From: Planctomycetota bacterium
Lineage (GTDB): Bacteria; Planctomycetota; Planctomycetia; Planctomycetales; Planctomycetaceae
Length of the DNA stretch: 64,000 bases
Assembly (NCBI GenBank): GCA_023417655.1
Contig: JAEZFD010000004.1
Location: 1 to 64,000 of the forward strand
Direction of reading: 5' to 3'
Shown here: piece after piece, positions 33,036-43,400 of the stretch
Numbering within the stretch: the first letter of the stretch is position 1
Layout: each line of letters begins with the position of its first letter
Made by a program: the position numbers and the translations under genes
The notes under the pieces: generated by a model
What the model was told of the DNA's origin: nothing
The model's input: the letters and a program-made list of their open reading frames with translations, nothing else
Database searches by the model: none

Positions 33036-34040
33036 GTGTTTCAAAATGTCGCCGTCGTCGGAGCCACTGGCGCTGTCGGACGGATCATGCGTCAGTTGCT
33101 GGAAGAACGAAACTTTCAGGCCAAGAAGATCCGCTTCATTGCCTCGCCTCGCAGCGCTGGAACGACCCTCAAATTTCGCAACGAAGATTACACAGTCGAA
33201 GCCCTGACGAAGGAATGCTTTGCCGGTTCTGATCTGGTCATTGCTTCGACTCCGGATGACGTAGCTGCCGAGTACTTGCCTGCCGCCGTCGAATCCGGCT
33301 GCAAGGTGATCGATGAGTCCGGCTATTGGCGCATGAAAGAAGGCGTTGCGCTGGTGATCCCGGAAGTGAATCCACAGGACGCGATCAACGCCAAAGGAAT
33401 CATTGCTAGCCCCAACTGCTCAACGACCCAGATGGTTGTGGCTTTGAAGCCGCTGCATGACGCCGCTCGGGTGAAGCGGGTGATTGTCAGCACCTATCAG
33501 GCGACCAGTGGTGCCGGCGTTCAGGGGACCGCTGACCTGATCGAAGGTTCCAAGGCCTATCTGTCCGGTCAGGATTACAAGTACACCGTCTTCAAGCACC
33601 CGATTGCGTTCAATGCGATTCCGCAGATCGGAAGCGAGAAGGAAGCAGGTTACACGAGTGAAGAGATGAAGATGGTCTACGAGACTCGCAAGATTCTCGG
33701 AGACGATTCGATTCTCGTGAATCCGACCTGCGTGCGAATTCCGGTGGCGAATTGTCACAGTGAGACGATCACTGTCGAAACTGAGCGTCCAATCTCTCCG
33801 GAAGAAGCCCGTGAACTATTCTCGGCATTCCCGGGGATCAAAGTGGTTGATGACCTGAAGAATGGTCATTATCCGCTGCCGAGCCAGTGTGATGGGTCTG
33901 ATCTGGTGTACATCGGCCGAATTCGCAAGGACATCTCCCACCCGAACGGCCTCTCGTTCTGGTGCGTCAGTGATAACCTGCGAAAAGGCGCGGCGACCAA
34001 TGCCGTGCAGATTGCTGAACTGCTGGCCAAGCACATGTAG
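33036..34040 (+). CDS. asd: Aspartate-semialdehyde dehydrogenase
   Basis: 334 residues from GTG 33036, with GAGGG 7 bases upstream; the longer open frame to 32913 has no coding character. N-terminal NADP loop VVGATGAVG, catalytic C128 in ASPNCSTTQM, and the HSETITVE segment with its active-site His. The enzyme reduces aspartyl phosphate to aspartate semialdehyde for lysine/diaminopimelate, threonine and methionine synthesis. Full length and all motifs present. It ends before a strong terminator shared with the convergent RdgB gene. Confidence 0.93.
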   Translation: MFQNVAVVGATGAVGRIMRQLLEERNFQAKKIRFIASPRSAGTTLKFRNEDYTVEALTKECFAGSDLVIASTPDDVAAEYLPAAVESGCKVIDESGYWRMKEGVALVIPEVNPQDAINAKGIIASPNCSTTQMVVALKPLHDAARVKRVIVSTYQATSGAGVQGTADLIEGSKAYLSGQDYKYTVFKHPIAFNAIPQIGSEKEAGYTSEEMKMVYETRKILGDDSILVNPTCVRIPVANCHSETITVETERPISPEEARELFSAFPGIKVVDDLKNGHYPLPSQCDGSDLVYIGRIRKDISHPNGLSFWCVSDNLRKGAATNAVQIAELLAKHM

Positions 34041-34068
34041 TTCGTGACATTGTTGAGCAACAAACGAA

Positions 34069-34112
34069 ACCGCCGCGGTGTCTTCTCAGACTCGCGGCGG
34101 TTTTTGTTTTTT
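34069..34112 (+). terminator. Strong intrinsic terminator after asd
   Basis: AACCGCCGCG (34069-34078) pairs with CGCGGCGGTT (34093-34102), followed by TTTGTTTTTT. On the minus strand the stem follows an A-rich side, so it may also stop transcription of the convergent ITPase gene. Confidence 0.85.
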
Positions 34113-34131
34113 CGAGTGAAGATCGACGCAG

Positions 34132-34761
34132 CTATTCAGCAGGCGTCCCAGCAGACAGCACTTTCAGGAGTCGGGGAATCAGTCGCTCGAATGCCCGGGC
34201 TCGATGGCTCAGATGCTGTTTCACAATGGCATCGAGTTCCCCGAAAGTTTTGTGATATTCCCGGAGTTCGAAATAAGGGTCATAGCCGAAGCCATTCGTC
34301 CCACGTGGGGACTGCGTAATGCGACCGCGACAGGTCGCTTCAACATTGAGTTGAATGACTCCGCCCGGATTTGCAACAGCAACATGGCAGACATACTGGG
34401 CACCACGCTGTTCCTCTGGAACTCCCACTAATTCGGCAATCAGCTTGGCGTTGTTTGCTTCGTCGGTCGCTCCCTCGCCGCTGAATCGAGCAGAGTAAAT
34501 CCCGGGAGCTCCTTTCAGAAAATCGACCTGCAATCCGCTGTCTTCGCCGATGGCCCAGTGCCCAACTTCCCGGGCTGTCTGCGACGCCTTTTTCTCGGCA
34601 TTCTCGCGGAAGGAGTTTCCATCCTCGACAACGTCCTGTGCCTCGGGGAACTCTGCCACGGAGAGCAGCGGGATCCCATAGGGGGCGAGCAGATCCCGAA
34701 TTTCGCCGCTCTTTTTCTTGTTACGGCTGGCGAGAACAACAGTTGGAAACAAGGTGGTCAT
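34132..34761 (-). CDS. rdgB: XTP/dITP pyrophosphatase (RdgB/HAM1)
   Basis: 209 residues from ATG 34761; an open frame reaches 35136 but the extra part is non-coding-like. N-terminal VVLASRNKKKSGEIRDLL, the active-site GEDSGLQVDFLKGAPGIYSARFSG segment, and C-terminal GTNGFGYDPYF and SHRARAFERL, all hallmarks of the HAM1 family. It hydrolyses ITP/dITP and XTP to monophosphates, keeping non-standard purines out of DNA and RNA. Family length and motif order are normal. Convergent with asd. Confidence 0.93.
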   Translation of the reverse strand: MTTLFPTVVLASRNKKKSGEIRDLLAPYGIPLLSVAEFPEAQDVVEDGNSFRENAEKKASQTAREVGHWAIGEDSGLQVDFLKGAPGIYSARFSGEGATDEANNAKLIAELVGVPEEQRGAQYVCHVAVANPGGVIQLNVEATCRGRITQSPRGTNGFGYDPYFELREYHKTFGELDAIVKQHLSHRARAFERLIPRLLKVLSAGTPAE

Positions 34762-34951
34762 CACTTTCGGAACGGCTGAAAGATTCACTGGAGAGGTCGG
34801 GCGTGTCACCATCATGGGACACGTTCGGGCATTGATCCTTACAGAATCTATCTCAGCAGTAAGCGTCTGAATACTCCGCCGCAGGATTCCATGAGAGAAG
34901 AGACGGAGTGTTGAACTGACCGGATCGGGGCAGATAAGACAGCGATATGGC

Positions 34952-36001
34952 TTAGTTCGCGGTCTTGAGGAAGCCGTCGTCAGGAGGAATATAGGTGTAG
35001 GTTCCCTGATTCTGTTCGGCAATGTCCTTGAGAAGTGTCTCTCCCTGCCGATCGTTGAAGCCGATCGTATGAATCGGGATCCCCTTCTTGTTCGCCTTTG
35101 CGGTGATTTCCACAACGCGCGAATCGAATGCACCATCTGTCAGAAAATAGATGGCGTCTGGCTCAAGACGCAGTGCCAGTTGGAGCGCTCCCTGGGGAAT
35201 CGTCCGCTTTCCGATGGCTTCTGCCTGTGCCATCCATTTCAGGTAATGGTGTTTGCCTTCTTCATCGGCGGTGATGAGGAAATTGGCGGGCATCGGATAA
35301 GGGGTCTCACCAAAAAAGATGATGAAGAACCGGTCTTTGTCCGTCATCGCAGAGATCGTCTGCAGCAGTTCATACTTCACTCGATTGAAGCGGGTGCGGA
35401 GGGGCCCTGGGTGAGGCATGTTCATGCTGCCTGAGGCATCCACGACGAAGACGATACTCTTGTATTTCTTGTTCAGACCGAAGAAGCGTCCTGATCCGCT
35501 ACCGCTCCCATTTCCGTCTCCAGTTCCGGTCCCGGTGCCTGAACCTGTCCCGAATCCATTTCCAGCGCCTCTGCCTGATGACCGTCCAGACGGATTTCCA
35601 CTGCGCTGGATTAATGCTCCTTCCGGAAGTTGATTCGCTGCGAGCAGGGCGGGAAATGATTCATCCACCTGGAGAGAGACGTTCGACTCTTGAGGAATCG
35701 TTGATTCTAAAGGAAATGTTTCTGAGTCGAGCGAGGTCGGAACAGCGGCATCGCCCCCCTCAAATCCTCCGGCGAGTTCGATTGAATCCTCCAAGCCGGG
35801 GAACTCCGACAGGACGGTATCGATCGCGTGAATCTGGACTCCTTCGAACTGCGGGGTGAGGGTCCCTGTCCGAATGAAGGCGGCGAGAACCCCGATGATT
35901 GAGAGATGAATCAGCAGGGAACCGAATACGGAGAACCCTTTGGACCAGCTTGCAGGCAAGGAGTCCGGGTCTTCCAGATCGGTGTTCCATGGCAGAATCA
36001 T
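34952..36001 (-). CDS. Membrane-anchored von Willebrand factor A protein
   Basis: 349 residues from ATG at 36001. One membrane helix near the N-terminus (about 24-44), an acidic stretch to about 130, then a Gly/Ser/Thr-rich linker (about 140-171, GTGSGTGTGTGDGNGSGSG) and a VWA domain with the MIDAS motif DASGS (188-192), LTDGA and a Thr in between. VWA domains bind metal-dependent protein ligands. The Gly-rich linker between membrane and VWA is unusual and would act as a flexible spacer. Function unknown; often such proteins act in protein quality control or surface assembly. Confidence 0.85.
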   Translation of the reverse strand: MILPWNTDLEDPDSLPASWSKGFSVFGSLLIHLSIIGVLAAFIRTGTLTPQFEGVQIHAIDTVLSEFPGLEDSIELAGGFEGGDAAVPTSLDSETFPLESTIPQESNVSLQVDESFPALLAANQLPEGALIQRSGNPSGRSSGRGAGNGFGTGSGTGTGTGDGNGSGSGSGRFFGLNKKYKSIVFVVDASGSMNMPHPGPLRTRFNRVKYELLQTISAMTDKDRFFIIFFGETPYPMPANFLITADEEGKHHYLKWMAQAEAIGKRTIPQGALQLALRLEPDAIYFLTDGAFDSRVVEITAKANKKGIPIHTIGFNDRQGETLLKDIAEQNQGTYTYIPPDDGFLKTAN

Positions 36002-36303
36002 CGGGAGCTTCCGCCTCTTGGCAAGATGGCCGGCGGCACCACCTTCGGCAGAACCAGTTTCAGTTCGGAGCTGGACATCGGCAGATCTCTTGGGCCACTC
36101 GTCCGTATCGCGGAGCCGAGCAGCTTTTCAGGCATTCAGGCGATGTTGGATAAGAAACGCACCCGATATGAACATTCAACAGGTGAATCGGGTCTCACTT
36201 TTGGGGACGCTTCTGATGGGAGATTTCTGTCGCCTCCAATGATATGGTCTTTGTATCGGTCAGGTGAAAGAATTCAGTTTCAGATTTATTGAAAGACGCC
36301 ACC

Positions 36304-36717
36304 ATGTCCGCAGATACCAAGTCATCAAAGCCCATTCTGTACTTTGACGGAGTTTGCGGATTCTGTAACGGAATGGTGAATCTGGTGATGTCGCTTGATC
36401 GAGAGCATCGAATTCGTTTCGCTCCCTTGCAGGGGGAGACGGCCCGCCGACTGCTGGGAGAAGATCAATCGCAAGACCTCAGCAGTATTGTCTTTACGCG
36501 GAACGGGAAGAATTACAGACTGTCAGCTGCGTCCATCAGAATCCTCTGGGAGCTGGGAGGCCTCTGGTCTGTGCTGGGAACAATGATGTGGCTGGTTCCC
36601 AAGCCTTTGAGGGATTTCGGCTATTTTCTCTTCTCCAAAGTCCGCTATCGCATTGCCGGTCGATCAGAATCCTGCCGAATGCCGCAGCCCGGCGAAGAGG
36701 AACTTATCCTTCCCTGA
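36304..36717 (+). CDS. DCC-family thiol-disulfide oxidoreductase-like protein
   Basis: 137 residues from ATG 36304 (TTG 36289 would add five). It opens with ILYFDGVCGFCN, the DxxCxxC motif of the DUF393/DCC family, followed by RIRFAPLQGETARRLLG and later IRILWELGGLWSVLG, typical of this family. These small proteins resemble thioredoxin-like oxidoreductases; their precise role is not settled. No neighbouring gene suggests an obvious substrate. Confidence 0.85.
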   Translation: MSADTKSSKPILYFDGVCGFCNGMVNLVMSLDREHRIRFAPLQGETARRLLGEDQSQDLSSIVFTRNGKNYRLSAASIRILWELGGLWSVLGTMMWLVPKPLRDFGYFLFSKVRYRIAGRSESCRMPQPGEEELILP

Positions 36718-36947
36718 GCGTCAGTGCAGTGAAGTTTTGCTGCCGGCCTTCAACTCATTGCTGGGGCGGATGTTGCGGAACTTTCTCTCTGGTTCGTCGG
36801 AGCAGCCGAAAATTGGTGTCATCGCTGGGATGATTTCGGGAATTTTCGGCTGAGTCTGACCAATCGGGCAGAATCGACGCCGGTCAGGTGCAAGAATAGG
36901 GGAGACACCCCGGGGCGTATGGGGGCAAAAGAATTCCGGAGGCTGAG

Positions 36948-37883
36948 ATGTCGAGCGCTGAAACGTCAGATTCTTTCCCTGTGTTGGAAGAGGCGTTTCC
37001 TGTCGCGGCCGACGGCATTCGACTTTATCGAGTCCTGGAACAACCACAGACCCCTTCCGCTGTCGTTCTCCTGACACATGGACTGGGTGAACACAGCGCC
37101 CGGTATGGTCATGTGATTCATGCTTTGAAATCAGCCAACGTTGCAGTCGTTCGTTATGACTTGCGGGGCCATGGACGATCCGATGGCCCTCGAGGACACG
37201 CCTCGGGCTATGGCGTTTTCCTGAACGATCAGACTCAGATGCTCGAATGGACCCGGGCGCGGTTTTCCGGGCTGCCGCTTTTCCTGTATGGACATAGTCT
37301 GGGCGGAAATCTGGTGGCAAACTGGATTCTCCGTCATCCGGAAGAGTCATCGGCTGTCACCGGTGCGGTCCTCTCATCGCCTTGGTTCCGACTGACTCAA
37401 AATCCCACGCCTGTGAAAGTAGCCGCGATCAAAACGCTCGCCACACTCTGGCCGAACTTCCCGATTCCGGCAGGGTTTCGTCCCAAGCGTCTGATGAGAA
37501 ATGAACAGGCGATTGAAGTCTATGAAAATGATCCATTGATTCATCGGCGCGTCTCGGCTCGACTGGTCGGGCAAGCGTATGATGCTGGCTTCTGGGCGCT
37601 TTCGCAGGCCGAGCAATTCAGCAAGCCAAATCTTTGTCTCCACGGGGGAGCGGACAGCATTACGGATCCGAATGCGACAGTTGAATTTAGCAGTCGCGCT
37701 CCCAATTCCGTGATGCACCTGTTCCCCAATCTGGTTCACGAGCCACATAACGAACCCGAATGGAGAGAGGTGGTGGCTCTGATCCGTGACTGGGTGTTGG
37801 ATCAAAGCTCTTCAAATGAATCGCAATTAAGTAATGGGCAGGTGAACGCTGCGAGATCTGAGAAGACGTCCGTGGGTGATTGA
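36948..37883 (+). CDS. Alpha/beta hydrolase (monoacylglycerol lipase type)
   Basis: 311 residues from ATG 36948. Oxyanion motif LLTHGLGEHSARYGHV, DLRGHGRSDGPRGHAS, nucleophile elbow GHSLGGNL, a charge-relay Asp in HGGADSITDP and His near the C-terminus in LVHEPHNEP. The layout is that of serine-aminopeptidase/monoacylglycerol lipase relatives. Substrate unknown; no signal peptide, so cytoplasmic. The next gene starts after 136 bases with no visible terminator. Confidence 0.85.
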   Translation: MSSAETSDSFPVLEEAFPVAADGIRLYRVLEQPQTPSAVVLLTHGLGEHSARYGHVIHALKSANVAVVRYDLRGHGRSDGPRGHASGYGVFLNDQTQMLEWTRARFSGLPLFLYGHSLGGNLVANWILRHPEESSAVTGAVLSSPWFRLTQNPTPVKVAAIKTLATLWPNFPIPAGFRPKRLMRNEQAIEVYENDPLIHRRVSARLVGQAYDAGFWALSQAEQFSKPNLCLHGGADSITDPNATVEFSSRAPNSVMHLFPNLVHEPHNEPEWREVVALIRDWVLDQSSSNESQLSNGQVNAARSEKTSVGD

Positions 37884-38019
37884 ATCGGTCTCCGATCCAA
37901 CTCTGGAGAGACTGTCAGAGGCGAGGCTGCCAGGCGGCTGGATGATTCTGTGTGAGATCCTAAGATGCATCGGCCTGTTCCGGGCTTAAGGTCTCCTGTT
38001 TCAGCAATAATTCAAGCGT

Positions 38020-38844
38020 ATGCCTTTCATCCCTGTTGAATCACTGGACGATCCTCGACTCGAGCCCTATCGCAACCTGAAGAAGACAAATCTGACGCGG
38101 TGGTCAGGGGTGTTCATTGCGGAAGGGATTCGGCTGGTCGAGCGACTGATTCAGAGTGACTTCCAGATTGCGTCTGTACTGACGGCCGAATCCCATCTCC
38201 GGCGAGTTCCGGAGACACTGCCTGAAGAGATCCCTGTCTTTGTGGCTCCGCTCCCCATTGTTGAGCAGCTCGTCGGATACCAGTTTCATAATGGCATGCT
38301 GGCCTGCGGGTACCGAAAGACCCCTCCTGCTCTGGCAGAGTGGCTACCCCTGAGTGAGGCTCCTCGACTCATCGTCGGGTGCCCGCGAACGGCAGACCCC
38401 GACAATCTGGGGACGATCATTCGCATCTCGGCGGCTTTCGGAGCCGACGGACTCCTTGTTGGAACCGCCAGTGCAGATCCTTTCTCACGGAGAACACTGC
38501 GGATCTCGATGGGGAATGCTTTCCTGATGCCGATCCGTGAAACCACGACCTTTGAAGAGGATCTGCAGTTATTGCAGAAGGAGATGGGCTATCAGGTCGT
38601 TGCCAGCCTGCTCGATCCGCAGGCGATCCCTTTGGCCAGGATGTCCCGGCCTCAACGGATGGTGCTGCTGCTCGGGAACGAAGCTGACGGCCTGCCGGAA
38701 TCGATCTCGTCGCTCGCCGATCAGAAAGTCGTGATCCCGATGGCGGATCAGATTGACTCACTGAACGTCGGGATCGCGGCGGGAATTATGCTGCATCACT
38801 TCACACAGGTAGCCCCGGCGGGCGACGTTGCTGTGAGAAAATGA
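38020..38844 (+). CDS. SpoU/TrmH-family RNA 2'-O-methyltransferase
   Basis: 274 residues from ATG 38020. The three SpoU motifs are clear: DPDNLGTIIRISAAFGADGLLVG, VLLLGNEADGLPESI and IPMADQIDSLNVGIAAGIMLHHF. The N-terminal ~100 residues (RWSGVFIAEGIRLVERLI) form the RNA-binding domain common to rRNA and tRNA ribose methyltransferases with a trefoil knot. Target RNA cannot be read from the sequence. It is convergent with the FHA gene, which lies 10 bases away. Confidence 0.9.
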   Translation: MPFIPVESLDDPRLEPYRNLKKTNLTRWSGVFIAEGIRLVERLIQSDFQIASVLTAESHLRRVPETLPEEIPVFVAPLPIVEQLVGYQFHNGMLACGYRKTPPALAEWLPLSEAPRLIVGCPRTADPDNLGTIIRISAAFGADGLLVGTASADPFSRRTLRISMGNAFLMPIRETTTFEEDLQLLQKEMGYQVVASLLDPQAIPLARMSRPQRMVLLLGNEADGLPESISSLADQKVVIPMADQIDSLNVGIAAGIMLHHFTQVAPAGDVAVRK

Positions 38845-38853
38845 GGCAGCGGC

Positions 38854-39510
38854 TCAGGCAGTCTTCTTCAGACCAGATTCAGTTTCGAGCGTTGACGCCG
38901 GCGAATCGATGCCCAGTTGTTCCATCAGTTCGAGCTGGGAGATTGACAGGGCTGATGTCAGTGGAGTCACAGTGGGAACTGTTTCAGCGGTTGAGGGGCT
39001 GCTCGACTGTCGGGCGGCCTCCAGCAATGCGTTCGCCCCCTGAAGTTTCCGACGCTCTAGTTCCTGAAGCTCGTCCAACTCACTGACGAGGGCATGAATC
39101 AGTTCGGCGGGAGAGGGCTCTTTCGAAGTCTCATCAGCTGCTAACGGAGTCGCAGGTGCAGCAGCGACTGGAGCAGGGGACGATGAAGCAACAGGAAGAT
39201 CGGCACGGGCGACGGAGAAGACGAAAGTTCCGATTTCGATCACATCGCCGCGTTTCAGTTCTCCTTCGCGAACCTGCTGTCCGTTGACCAGCAACGGCGG
39301 ATCCTGAACGAGTGCGTCGATCCAGAGATGGTCGCTCTGACGCACAATGATGCTGTGCAGGATCGGCATGGATCCACCCAGTTGCAGGTGGCAGTTGCTG
39401 CCTGCCCCAATCAGGAAGCGTTCCTCGTTCAATGGACGGAGTGGGTACCGGGAACGACCACGCTCGATGACGAGTGAAAACTGCGGCTGGGTGACGGAGT
39501 TCAATTCCAT
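38854..39510 (-). CDS. FHA-domain protein
   Basis: 218 residues from ATG 39510; a longer frame to 39570 is open. FHA core: RFLIGAGSNCHLQLGG, MPILHSIIVRQSDHLWIDAL and LLVNGQQVREGELKRGDVIEIG, the phosphothreonine-binding fold with its Ser-x-x-His type loop (here MPILHS). After this comes an Ala/Pro linker and a helical segment ending in SISQLELMEQLGI. Likely a phospho-dependent adaptor; partner kinase not in the window. Confidence 0.85.
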   Translation of the reverse strand: MELNSVTQPQFSLVIERGRSRYPLRPLNEERFLIGAGSNCHLQLGGSMPILHSIIVRQSDHLWIDALVQDPPLLVNGQQVREGELKRGDVIEIGTFVFSVARADLPVASSSPAPVAAAPATPLAADETSKEPSPAELIHALVSELDELQELERRKLQGANALLEAARQSSSPSTAETVPTVTPLTSALSISQLELMEQLGIDSPASTLETESGLKKTA

Positions 39511-39612
39511 CCTGACGTCCCTGACTGTGAGGGGCCTTCCGTGATCCTTGCGGCGGCGGATCAGGAGCATCTGTCACGGGCGAATGACCATGCAGGGCGG
39601 ATTATGAACCGG

Positions 39613-39897
39613 TTACCCTGTTCTCCGCGGTGGAGTCATGTCTTGGTCGATCAGATCTGCTGATGTCGCTGAGGCAAGGAGTTGTCGCCTGCGAAGAGTG
39701 ACCTGCCTCTGTCCCGCAATGCTGGTCGCGAGGGTCAGGACAGGGGGCAATACTCCGCAAGTGCCAATCCATTCCTCCTTTCCATCGGCATGCCGGAGCA
39801 GGTAATCCACGAGAAAATCGTGTCTCACGCGACGTGACCGCCCAAAATGACGGGTTCTTGCCGATTTGGCGCTCTGGAGTTGAAACGGGACCGGCAT
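39613..39897 (-). CDS. Small basic hypothetical protein
   Basis: 94 residues. Basic, with RHFGRSRRVRHDFLVDYLL and a central hydrophobic strand (IGTCGVLPPVLTLATSIAG) that may be a weak membrane or beta segment. It lies 42 bases downstream of the small membrane-protein gene in the same direction. No family recognised; gene call is uncertain. Confidence 0.4.
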   Translation of the reverse strand: MPVPFQLQSAKSARTRHFGRSRRVRHDFLVDYLLRHADGKEEWIGTCGVLPPVLTLATSIAGQRQVTLRRRQLLASATSADLIDQDMTPPRRTG

Positions 39898-39939
39898 GAA
39901 CCTCCCAGATTGCCCGGCGCCCTGTTTGGGTTTCCGGAC

Positions 39940-40185
39940 TCAGGAGCGGGGAAGGGCAACGGCGTACAGCATGGTCACGCCTCCTAGTCCCATCAGCGTA
40001 AATGGGATCCATTCCGGCGGATGAACGTGTCTGCGACCCTCGGAATCGACCTGCGTCAGCAGATTCAACAGAAATGCTGGTTCACCGGGGACCCGAGATG
40101 ACAGCTGGACATCGTCGACGAACAGGCAGCCGGCGCCACAGAGGACGACATAGAGTCCTGCGGAGAGGAAAGCCGCCCGAATCAT
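39940..40185 (-). CDS. Small membrane protein
   Basis: 81 residues with two hydrophobic segments, AAFLSAGLYVVLCGAGCLFV at the N-terminus and WIPFTLMGLGGVTMLYAVALP at the C-terminus, giving a hairpin topology. The first could also be a lipoprotein-like signal (CGAGC). No family recognised. Probably transcribed with the next small gene. Confidence 0.5.
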   Translation of the reverse strand: MIRAAFLSAGLYVVLCGAGCLFVDDVQLSSRVPGEPAFLLNLLTQVDSEGRRHVHPPEWIPFTLMGLGGVTMLYAVALPRS

Positions 40186-40448
40186 GGAAGAAATCTCATC
40201 AATGTCTGTGACGGGCAGGTCACCACTCAGCTTCAGGAGTTAGTCCCGAAGTTCGGTGCAGCGAAATCCTGCGTCACTCCACAGGTCGAAGGAGTGCAGT
40301 CGACAGCGCAGCAGGGGTGCTAATGAAGTCGACCGCCTGTGGAGTTTCGCTGCAGCTGTCGCCTTCACTATCGGCAAATTCCGCTGCTGCCGAGAGCGGG
40401 AAACTCTCGAAGTCGACGTTTCACTCTCCTCGCAGTACAGGACATCAA

Positions 40449-43400
40449 TCAGCTGGAGCCTGCTGTCTGCGGGGAGTTTGGCGTCATGGTCAGGTCTGTC
40501 GGTGATGGGACATCAGGGTTGGGTGTCCAGAGTTCCACCCAGGTCGACCAAAGGAATGGAGGTCGAATCTGGACCGGGAGGTCTCCGGCGGCCTTCTGAA
40601 CGCCCGCCCTTTGAAAGAGACCGGAAATAGCGACATTCAGATGCGCGAGCACAGTCGGAGTCAATTCCTGTGTCATCTGGTGGAGTCGGCAGTTGGCGCT
40701 TAGTTCGCCATTCTCAAATTCCCAGGTCATTCGGCCTGTTCGCTCAGGGTTGTCGCGATCTGCGAGATCCACATCGATGCGGTTTGTGCTGCTGCGGACG
40801 CTCGTGACGGTCCATCGGCAGGGGACGATCTGCTCCCCTTCTTCAAGAAGATGAATGAGTTCCCGTTCGACAAAATGCCGGACGGACTCTTCCACATGCA
40901 GAATCGCTCCCCACTTTCGCAAGACCCAGTTCGCGTCGACGTGGTTCACCTTGCGGGCTTCTCGACGTAATGCCGCGAATGCCTTTGGCAAAGTCCCCGA
41001 GTGAAATCCTGGGCGAAGCAACTGCAGCATGGTCTCGCCGTGATGTCCGATCGACTCTTTGCCGAGACGCGTTTGTCGGTTGGCCGCGTAGAGCCGCCAG
41101 TTCTCTTTGAGTTCCCAGACGAGGAAGCCGAAGACCCCCGGGATCAGCCAGATGGTTGTCCAGACGACGGTATTGGCCTGAGTCTTTCCGAGATAGGGCG
41201 TCAGCTCGCGCACGAGAATCGGAAATGTGGGCAGGATCACCTTGTGTGAGACGGTGACGACCGGGAAGTGTTTGATCGGGTTGATCTGCGGTTCCACCAG
41301 CAGGGTGAAGACGAAGACCACGATGTAGGAAACCAGAAACCAGACAACTCCTCCCGCCAGCTTCACGGACTGAGAAAAGAAATTGTCTCCCGCCCGAAAT
41401 CTGAGGAACTCGTCGACCTGATAAATGAGTCGCTCGAGGTTGACCAGGAGGCTGTCGAACAGATCGATGATCCATTGAATGACCGCCGAGAAGACGTTGA
41501 TCTTCAGCTCGTGCCAGGTCTTCATCAGCAGGTCAAACGCTAGCTCGGAGAGATGTCGACCGAGCGGCGATGTTAAAAACAGTGCGATGACCAGATAGAG
41601 CTCCAGCACGAACCGCCATGTCCACTCAAACTGAAAGAGTGTTGCAGGAATCCAAAGCAGAAGAATGCAGACGGCGGGTTCCAGCAGATAGTCTCTGATG
41701 ACCTGAAAGGCCCGACTATGGAGAGCACGCTGAACGTATTCTGAGTTAATCAGGACCGATGGGATGTCAACGAAGACGGTCCAGATCCCCTGCCAGAGCC
41801 GACGGAAAACCAGTCGATTCCATTGTCGGAATGCCGGTTGATGAATGAGGAGTGATGCCCAGCTTCCGAGCAGGAGGACACTCGCCATCAGGGTATAGCC
41901 GGAGAGGTGAGTACTCGCGGCTGCGGAATGAGCGTGTTCTTCCAGACCGGGACTCGGTGAGGGTCCCGTGTCGACGAACATCGCCAGCATGTGTTCCAGA
42001 AACACAATGGTGAGGTACGCACCACCAAAGGGAATGAAGACATGCTTTGTGAGAAACCTCCCCGTCCTCGTTCCGAAGAACAGCGAACTGAGAGTCTGCG
42101 GCCACCGCTGGTAGATGGCACCACTCCGGTAGACGCCATCGAGTTTCATGTCGAAGCGACGGTCTGCCCGCAGCAGCCCGTCGCCCCGAGCAACTTCACC
42201 AATGGAGGTCACATCAGGCAGTTTGAGGTCATTCTTGGAGAGCGTGTCACGCAGCTCTGACATGCTGAAATAGCTGCGCTCCACCACCTTGTCGAGCAGT
42301 TCCTCAACAACTTTTCTCCAGGCCACCTGTTCCGGAATGTTATGGGGAACGAGTCCTACACTCGTCAGCACTTCCTGAATGATGTTTCTCAGGCGATTGC
42401 GGGAGCGGCTTTCAATTCGCGGGGAGACATTGTTCAGCAGATTCATCAGCCGGGCCCGTTCGACCGCATCAACGCGTGCGACGGCAATTCGGCGGCGAAT
42501 CGTCTTCAGATGACGCAACGTCAATGCGTCCTGCATGAGTGGGAGTGGGCGTCGAATTGGCCGCTCGCCAAGCGTGCGAATCCAGTCGATCAGGTCGAGC
42601 CGATAGACTCCACGTTCCTGCTCCAGGCAGACCTTCTGCAGGTCATAAAGGAGACGGGCTTCATTGGACCAGAAGCCCTCAGAGGCGGGTTGAAGCAGCG
42701 GAAGCAATGCTTCTGTCCACTGATTGGCTTCTTCAGGCTGCAGTTGAAGCACGGCCTGCAGGCGTCGTGTCAGGTGGTGTAGTTCGCCTGATGCAGCCGC
42801 GATTGCTTCGGCTTCATAACCGATAGGCGCCCGGCGAGCAGCCCGAATGTGGGAGAGAGCTGCTTTGACGCAATTGCCTGCGGCGGAGACCCGTTCTGCC
42901 TTTGCTTGCAGAAGTCGGAATTGCGCCAGTGAAAGCAGCGTCTTGCGATGAGGGTGCTCAGGAATGCTCTCTGGAGCGATTTCCTGATCCACTTGACGAT
43001 CTGCAACGACCAGGCTGGGGAACTCCCGCAGTCGTTCAAATCGGGTGAAGTGATCACAATCCTGATGCAGGATCTCGTCCACTTCTTCCCAGTCTCGCAG
43101 GCTCGGGAAATAGAGCCGGACCTCGTGCGGGGCGAAGTATCGCAGTTCCAAATAGAGGGCCGCGAATTCGATGTAGGTTTCGAGGTCGCTGGGCCCTGGA
43201 AAGAGATAATCATCGCGGACCAGCACATCCCGGATTTCCGCGAACTCGATTGCGCCTAGTTGCTCGCGCCGCCGCTGTGCCCAAGCCTCACCCAAGCCGT
43301 TACGGGCGACGAGATTCTCCAGCTCGAGATGAATGGAGGCATGAAAGAGACGACGATGGTAATCCGCCGCAAGTGCTGCGAGTTCGGGTGACCGCTGCTG